Below are positions 33,125 through 37,845 of a stretch of 37,845 nucleotides of DNA, one piece after another. A program made the position numbers and the translations under genes. Position 1 is the stretch's first letter, and the number at the start of each line of letters is the position of its first letter. Source of the DNA: an uncultured Synergistales bacterium (GTDB lineage: Bacteria > Synergistota > Synergistia > Synergistales > Aminobacteriaceae); NCBI GenBank assembly GCA_905233565.1, contig CAJOCL010000002.1, positions 42,058 through 79,902 of the forward strand. Reading direction: 5' to 3'. The notes under the pieces are model-generated. The model saw nothing but the letters and a program-made list of their open reading frames with translations. It was not told the DNA's origin and made no database searches.

Positions 33125-34528
33125 TTAATTTTCTCTTGGCTTTACGTTAATTCCGCGTTCTTCGTCAGTTCCGGGTATCAGTGAGTCGCAGACTGCCGCG
33201 CATACTCCAGCAACTGCCATCGGTGTTTTCAGAACTGCCCAGAGCATTCCGCCGAGAGTGTGCATTATTTGGGACTGCCCCTCATTCATGAAGAGATTCT
33301 GATTTGCTTCGACCCAGCCGGGAAGCCCAAGAGCCATTAAGAACGCAAAACCGATGATTAATATATTCCTCTGGCTGCTCATATCCGCCCTCATTAAGAC
33401 CTGAATACCCATCGCGCCGATCGTTCCGAATAATGCTATATATGCTCCTCCGATTATCGGTGAAGGCATCGTCGCAATCAATGCGCTGAGTTTTCCGACA
33501 AAGCTCATCAGTATCAATATAACCGCTCCCGTCCTGACTACTATCCTTGAGGCAACTCCCGTCAGTCCGATTAAGCCTATATTTTCAGTGTATGACGTTG
33601 TCCCGACCGAACCGAATACGCCGGATAACGCACAGCAGAGACCTTCGGCACCTATACCCCTGCTTATTGTATCTGAGTCGGGATCGTCAACGCCTGAAGC
33701 GTAAGATACTGAATGATAATCGCCGATACTCTCAATCATTGTCGCAAAGAAACCTGCAAGCAGTGCTGCAAATGACATTAAGCTGAACTTAGGCACTCCC
33801 CAAGGGATAATAACGTTCTTAAAGTCCCTGAGCCAAGGAGCTTCAGTTACTCGCGCAAGATTTATATACGCAGGGTGGGTAGGCTCAAATACTCCCTTCA
33901 ATGAAAGCGCAAGGCAGGCAAGATATGTTATTACGATTGCAAGAAGTATCGCAAAAATGTTTATATACTTGTTCTTTAATACTAAGCTGAAAAGGAAGAT
34001 TAATATTACTACCGCAAGCGATGCAGGCCAGTAATTCGCCGCGTTGCCCTGAACTGCCGTTCCCGCAAGCGAGAAGCCTATCGCCATTATTACCGGGCCG
34101 ATTACTACGGGCGTTATTACCCTGCGGATTATTCCGACTATCTTGCTATAGCCTATCACTGATAATATTATTCCTCCGGCTATCAGTCCGCCGCCTAAAT
34201 ACTGCATTATGACTTCAGGACCTGCAGCTTTGTAAAGAGCTATGACGGTCATGACTGAAGGGATAAAAGAAAAGCTCGATCCCTGTACTATTGGTAGTCC
34301 TGAACCGAGCTTTTTGCTTGTCTGAATTAGTGTTGCTACTCCCATTCCGAAATAAACGCAGGATATTAACGAGGCAATTTGCAATGTATCCATTCCCATT
34401 GCCGGACCGAATATCAAAGGAACTAGAGTAGTCGAACCGAATAGTGTTAAAACGTGCTGCGCTCCTGATAGAAGCATTATTAAAAACGGGGGCCTGTCAT
34501 TGATACCGTAAACCATCTTTCTGGCCAT
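33125..34528 (-). CDS. NCS2 (nucleobase:cation symporter-2) family permease, uracil/xanthine type
   Basis: A 467-residue membrane protein with about 12-14 helices. It opens with PPFLIMLLSGAQHVLTLFGSTTLVPLIFG, typical of UraA/UapA-like permeases. It carries the mid-protein FFATMIESIGDYHSVSYASG block with the conserved Glu of helix 8 and the signature motif TENIGLIGLTG. Members import uracil, xanthine or uric acid with protons or Na+. GGAGG lies 7 nt before the ATG at 34528. The 100-bp leader shows no recognisable purine riboswitch. The gene has its own terminator and follows aspS with a terminator in between, so it is a single-gene unit. The nucleobase cannot be decided from sequence alone. 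Confidence 0.92.
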   Translation of the reverse strand: MARKMVYGINDRPPFLIMLLSGAQHVLTLFGSTTLVPLIFGPAMGMDTLQIASLISCVYFGMGVATLIQTSKKLGSGLPIVQGSSFSFIPSVMTVIALYKAAGPEVIMQYLGGGLIAGGIILSVIGYSKIVGIIRRVITPVVIGPVIMAIGFSLAGTAVQGNAANYWPASLAVVILIFLFSLVLKNKYINIFAILLAIVITYLACLALSLKGVFEPTHPAYINLARVTEAPWLRDFKNVIIPWGVPKFSLMSFAALLAGFFATMIESIGDYHSVSYASGVDDPDSDTISRGIGAEGLCCALSGVFGSVGTTSYTENIGLIGLTGVASRIVVRTGAVILILMSFVGKLSALIATMPSPIIGGAYIALFGTIGAMGIQVLMRADMSSQRNILIIGFAFLMALGLPGWVEANQNLFMNEGQSQIMHTLGGMLWAVLKTPMAVAGVCAAVCDSLIPGTDEERGINVKPREN

Positions 34529-34617
34529 TTTGAAACCTCCTGAAAAAGTTTTGTTCTCAAGCGGGGAATTTTACAGGGCGAATAAAATTTTGTCAAGTTT
34601 ATGTTAAAAAATTCCAG

Positions 34618-34644
34618 AAAAAAAGCCGCCCTTTTGTGAGCGGC
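34618..34644 (-). terminator. Terminator after aspS
   Basis: On the minus strand GCCGC (34644-34640) pairs with GCGGC (34629-34625), with seven T residues after it. Confidence 0.8.
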
Positions 34645-34655
34645 AGTCATTTTTT

Positions 34656-36455
34656 TTACTCGTCTTTCACTACCTGTATTGCAAGTTCGTCTAATCTTTC
34701 CTGTTCGACAGCATCAGGCGCGCCGGACATTAAGCACTGTGCTTTCTGAGTCTTCGGGAATGCCATGACATCGCGTATCGAGTTCCCTCCGCAAAGCAGC
34801 ATTACGAGCCTGTCAACACCGAGAGCAAGTCCGCCGTGAGGGGGTGTCCCGTATGATAATGCCTCAAGGAAAAATCCGAATCTCCGTTTTGCCTCTTCCG
34901 GCGTAATTCCCAAGCACTTAAACAATCTTGCCTGAACTTCAGGATCGTGAATCCTTATTGAACCTCCGCCGACTTCGTTGCCGTTCAAAACGCAGTCATA
35001 AGCCCTTGCCAGTGCGTGTTCGGGGTCTTCATCGAAAGGCGTACCGTTGTCAAGCGCAGGGGAAGTAAACGGGTGGTGCATGGCCTCCCAGCGTTTTTCC
35101 TCTATGCTCCACTCGAATAACGGGAATTTAGTTACCCACAGGAATTTCCAGTTATCGGGCGAATTGTCGAACAAGTCATCGCGTTTTTTGCCCAATTCAA
35201 GCCTCAATGTTCCCAAAATTTCGCAGGCCTTAGCGCGTGAATCATGAGCAACGATAAATAACGCGTCATCAGGCTGCATTGCTCCGAGTTCGCGTACTTT
35301 GTCAACTTCCTCAGGCTTCAGGAATTTCACTAACGGCCCCTTCAATCCGCCGTCCTTATACAGGAAGTTTGCAAGCCCTGAAGTTCCGAGTTTTATTGCG
35401 CGCGCCTCCAAGTCCATTATCTCTTTGCGCGACAATGACGCTCCGCCCGGAAGTCTCAAGCCTCTGACAACTCCGCCGTTCTCAAGAATTTTTCTGAACG
35501 GTTCAAAACCTGAATTTCTGAAAGCGTCAGCAAGATCACAAAGTTCAAGTTTAACCCTCAAGTCGGGCTTATCGCTGCCGTATTTGTCCATAGCGTCCCA
35601 GTATGACATTCTCAAAAACGGCGTGGGAATATCAACACCGCGAATCTCTTTGAATAATCCCTTCATGTAGCCTTCTATGAGATTCATTATGTCATCTTCG
35701 ACTATGTAGCTCATCTCTATATCAACCTGCGTAAATTCGGGCTGGCGGTCGGCGCGTAAATCCTCGTCCCTGAAGCACCTCGCAATCTGATAATACCTGT
35801 CGAAACCTGAAATCATCAGTATCTGCTTGAACAACTGGGGACTTTGCGGCAGTGCGTAAAAACATCCCTGATTAACCCTTGACGGAACCAGATAATCCCT
35901 TGCACCTTCGGGAGTTGCCTTAGTGAGCATGGGCGTTTCAAGTTCAACAAAATTACGCTCCTCAAGATAACGGCGCGTGAACGAATTAATTTTTGCACGT
36001 GTTCTCATGTTGAACTGCATTTTTTCGCGGCGCATGTCCAAGTACCTGTATTTCAGGCGTATATTCTCGTCAACATTTTCCGTCTCGTCGCCTATTTCAA
36101 ACGGGAGCGGCTTTGCTTTCGACATAACAAGAAAATCACTCGCCACAATTTCAATATTACCCGTCTTTAATTCAGGGTTCTCTGTACCTTCGGGACGTAT
36201 ACGCATTTTCCCTTTTACTGCAACACAGTATTCATTCCTCAAACGCCCGGCCATGTCATGAATTTCGCCGGCTTCAGGGTTGAAGACAACCTGAATAGGC
36301 CCCGTCCAGTCCCATACTTCAATGAAAATTATTCCGCCTAAATCACGCCTCGCACGTACCCAGCCGTTAGCGCGGACTTCATGCCCTGCATCTTCCTCCG
36401 TAAAAGTTCCGCAAAGTTTAGTCCTCTGCCATGTATCGTCAAATATTCTTGCCAT
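34656..36455 (-). CDS. aspS: Aspartate--tRNA ligase
   Basis: A 599-residue class IIb synthetase of the bacterial type. Order: N-terminal OB-fold anticodon domain ([11 protein letters not shown]...), RYLDMRR at the hinge, [19 protein letters not shown], motif 2 [16 protein letters not shown], the bacterial GAD insertion in the middle third, MHHPFTSP, and motif 3 [14 protein letters not shown] near the end. It charges tRNA-Asp in the cytoplasm. The start is set at the ATG at 36455 (MARIFDDTW), with GGAAG 12 nt upstream; an ATG eight codons earlier has no ribosome site. It follows the AIR-synthase-like gene by 50 bp; a TATAAT overlapping that gene's stop (minus strand 36510-36505) could give it its own promoter. 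Confidence 0.97.
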   Translation of the reverse strand: MARIFDDTWQRTKLCGTFTEEDAGHEVRANGWVRARRDLGGIIFIEVWDWTGPIQVVFNPEAGEIHDMAGRLRNEYCVAVKGKMRIRPEGTENPELKTGNIEIVASDFLVMSKAKPLPFEIGDETENVDENIRLKYRYLDMRREKMQFNMRTRAKINSFTRRYLEERNFVELETPMLTKATPEGARDYLVPSRVNQGCFYALPQSPQLFKQILMISGFDRYYQIARCFRDEDLRADRQPEFTQVDIEMSYIVEDDIMNLIEGYMKGLFKEIRGVDIPTPFLRMSYWDAMDKYGSDKPDLRVKLELCDLADAFRNSGFEPFRKILENGGVVRGLRLPGGASLSRKEIMDLEARAIKLGTSGLANFLYKDGGLKGPLVKFLKPEEVDKVRELGAMQPDDALFIVAHDSRAKACEILGTLRLELGKKRDDLFDNSPDNWKFLWVTKFPLFEWSIEEKRWEAMHHPFTSPALDNGTPFDEDPEHALARAYDCVLNGNEVGGGSIRIHDPEVQARLFKCLGITPEEAKRRFGFFLEALSYGTPPHGGLALGVDRLVMLLCGGNSIRDVMAFPKTQKAQCLMSGAPDAVEQERLDELAIQVVKDE

Positions 36456-36505
36456 TAAATTTTTGCACTTCCAATTCATGAATTATTGCTGTATCAACTT
36501 GATTA

Positions 36506-37462
36506 TTATACACGCGACAATATCCCCCATAACTCTTCATGAGTACTTAACGTTAATTTTTTATTTTTACCGCCCCTGAAAACTCCCGCAGTTCCTGAAG
36601 ATATTCCGTGTAATAATAATTTTTCCTGCGCTTCCTGAACTTTTTCAGAAGGTATTACGGCCGTAAGCATTCCTGATGATATTAAATTGAACGGGTCAAA
36701 TTTTAACTTTTCTGACGCTCTCAACGTCAATTCTGAAACGGGTATATTCTCTTTGCAAAGCTCAATCCCAAGACCGCTGCCCTCCTGCATTTCATATAAT
36801 GCCCCGTTAATGCCCCCTTCCGTAGGATCGTGCATGTAACGTGCAAATTCACGCAGGATTTTCGCAGGTTCAACAACTGAAAGATTTTTCCCCCACGAAC
36901 GTATAATATTAATCTCATCAGGCGTAAATATATCCGTGATTAAATCGGGCCTGTCATTGGCTATTATGCTCATACCCTCCAGTCCTGCATGTCCGGTAAC
37001 GAGAATAACATCGCCTTCTTGAATTTTCTTTGCACTCAGCTCATAACGTGTTATGCCCAGCATAGTCCCTGAAATAACGGGCTGTAAATACCTGTCTGTC
37101 AGTTCCGTATGTCCTCCGGCAATTGCAATATTCATGGATTCGCAGGTCTCGTGAATTTCCTGCATTATGTCGTGAATGAAATTTACGCCTAAACTGTCAG
37201 GAATTATAAGCGTTACGATGAGCCATGAAGGATCACCGCCCTTGCATGCAATGTCGTTAGCGTTTATGTGTACCAGCAGACTACCCGCATTCTTTGCAGC
37301 TCCCGTAACAGGGTCAGACGCAGCGACTAATATACCGTTGGGGACGCTGATTAACGCCGCATCTTCACCGATTCCGCCCCCGACAATCAAATCATCACGC
37401 TTTGAACCCGTGAAATCAAGAACGCTTTTCCGCAAAATATCAGGCTGTAATTTTCCCGGCAT
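36506..37462 (-). CDS. AIR synthase-related protein (PurM/HypE superfamily)
   Basis: A 318-residue protein with the ATP-binding fold of the PurM/HypE/ThiL/SelD superfamily: GIGEDAALI near residue 30, HINANDIACKGGDP (the conserved N-D-I-x-x-x-G block), GGHTE, GDVILVTGHAGLEG and HDPTEGGINGALYEM. It lacks the C-terminal Cys tail of true HypE, and its domain layout is that of stand-alone AIR-synthase-like proteins of unknown substrate found in archaea and anaerobes. The ATG overlaps the stop of the upstream ABC binding protein as TAATG, with GGAGG 10 nt before, so the pair is translationally coupled. This suggests a link between an imported metal or cofactor and this ATP-dependent step, but that is inference. 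Confidence 0.85.
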   Translation of the reverse strand: MPGKLQPDILRKSVLDFTGSKRDDLIVGGGIGEDAALISVPNGILVAASDPVTGAAKNAGSLLVHINANDIACKGGDPSWLIVTLIIPDSLGVNFIHDIMQEIHETCESMNIAIAGGHTELTDRYLQPVISGTMLGITRYELSAKKIQEGDVILVTGHAGLEGMSIIANDRPDLITDIFTPDEINIIRSWGKNLSVVEPAKILREFARYMHDPTEGGINGALYEMQEGSGLGIELCKENIPVSELTLRASEKLKFDPFNLISSGMLTAVIPSEKVQEAQEKLLLHGISSGTAGVFRGGKNKKLTLSTHEELWGILSRV

Positions 37463-37845
37463 TATCTTTTCACCTCCTGAAAGATTTTCACTAATTCATT
37501 TCCGCCCTTTTCCAATCCTAAAAGTGAAGGACGGCTCATATATTTTTCAGGGATTTCATAAACTTTTACATTCTTTAACGCAGCTGTCCATTCTCTTTTA
37601 TAAAAATCCCTTACGTTTGCGCTGTTCATTGCGCCGGTCTGAATAATATAAACGTCAATATTATCCGCGTTTTTCAATACCCGTTCAATTCCCCATGCCG
37701 CTATCGCACTTCCCCGACGCAAAGGAACGGCATCGGCCGCAATATTAACACCCCCTGAAAGTTCTATCAGTTTTGCAGCCCATGAATCGGGCGAACACGT
37801 ACGGACTTCCCTTGATACTGCCTCGAGAAATACATGAGGGTGATT
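37462..37845 (-). CDS. ABC transporter periplasmic binding protein (metal/siderophore/cobalamin type), C-terminal part, cut by window edge
   Basis: The frame is open through the right edge, so only the last 127 residues are seen. They read HPHVFLEA, CSPDSWAAKLIELSGG, then NIAADAVP, ERVLKNADNIDVYI, and EIPEKYMSRPSLLGLEKGG. This order, with a W-x-x-x-L-(I/V)-x-x-x-G-G segment and a late R-P-S near the C-terminus, fits class III binding proteins (BtuF/FepB-like, Periplasmic_binding_2) that deliver iron-chelates, cobalamin or other metal complexes to an ABC importer. The remaining subunits would lie beyond the window. It shares an operon with the AIR-synthase-like gene through a one-base stop/start overlap. 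Confidence 0.75.
   Translation of the reverse strand, partial: NHPHVFLEAVSREVRTCSPDSWAAKLIELSGGVNIAADAVPLRRGSAIAAWGIERVLKNADNIDVYIIQTGAMNSANVRDFYKREWTAALKNVKVYEIPEKYMSRPSLLGLEKGGNELVKIFQEVKR

Noticed and set aside
34529-34617. Possible purine riboswitch before the nucleobase permease
   Set aside because: The leader is short and lacks the three-stem purine aptamer core sequences.

Overview
The window reads as a chromosomal stretch from an anaerobic, diderm (Gram-negative-type) bacterium with moderate G+C. Diderm character is suggested by a TamB/AsmA-type envelope protein of about 1,360 residues and several signal-peptide proteins. An anaerobic, sodium- and amino-acid-based lifestyle is suggested by rubredoxin, a Na+-translocating decarboxylase beta subunit, an NSS-type Na+ symporter, and a phosphofructokinase with pyrophosphate-type signature residues. 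A member of the Synergistota (gut or rumen type) would fit, but this is inference from gene content, not a phylogenetic result.

Layout. 1-2922 (minus): the end of an AEC-family permease, then an SGNH-type protein and an MBOAT acyltransferase that form an envelope-glycan O-acylation pair. 3163-7396 (plus): a secreted PQQ-type beta-propeller overlapping an M13 metallopeptidase, then a nitroreductase and ThpR. 7441-8667 (minus): phosphofructokinase. 8823-8898: tRNA-Ala(GGC) with a consensus promoter. 9029-13108 (minus): the TamB-like protein. 13207-15456 (plus): topA. 15578-16376: a promoter, a ~260-nt structured leader and a pseudopilin. 16466-19158 (minus): a secreted esterase, the orphan decarboxylase beta subunit and an exported thioredoxin-like protein. 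19255-19398: a tRNA-Leu-like gene with a perfect promoter but a broken acceptor stem. 19529-21118 (plus): the NSS symporter and rubredoxin. 21182-24983 (minus): a two-receiver response regulator and a hybrid PAS/HK/REC/HPt kinase. 25173-27881 (plus): a surface protein with GLUG-like motifs and four 85-residue Ig-like repeats. 27944-31763 (minus): McrC, an McrB fused to a probable EVE-like reader domain, and TerD. 31819-33023 (minus): a graveyard of a second MBOAT/DHHW acylation locus apparently broken by an IS200/IS605-type remnant. 33125-37845 (minus): an NCS2 nucleobase permease, aspS, an AIR-synthase-like protein and the end of an ABC-transporter binding protein.

How the parts relate. Most of the window is core metabolism and envelope biology in short operons, with clear hairpin terminators between convergent genes. 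The accessory part is roughly 25-33 kb: a repeat-rich surface protein, a modified-DNA restriction module, TerD and decayed genes. The most informative oddities are the degenerate tRNA-Leu behind a perfect promoter, the mosaic pseudogene region with an IS605-like right end, a second solo right-end-like hairpin that supplies the stop codon of the TamB-like gene, the EVE-McrB fusion, and the long structured leader of the pseudopilin. I did not find a clear-cut undescribed system; these loci are the best candidates for a closer look. No CRISPR array, intact transposase or rRNA was seen.
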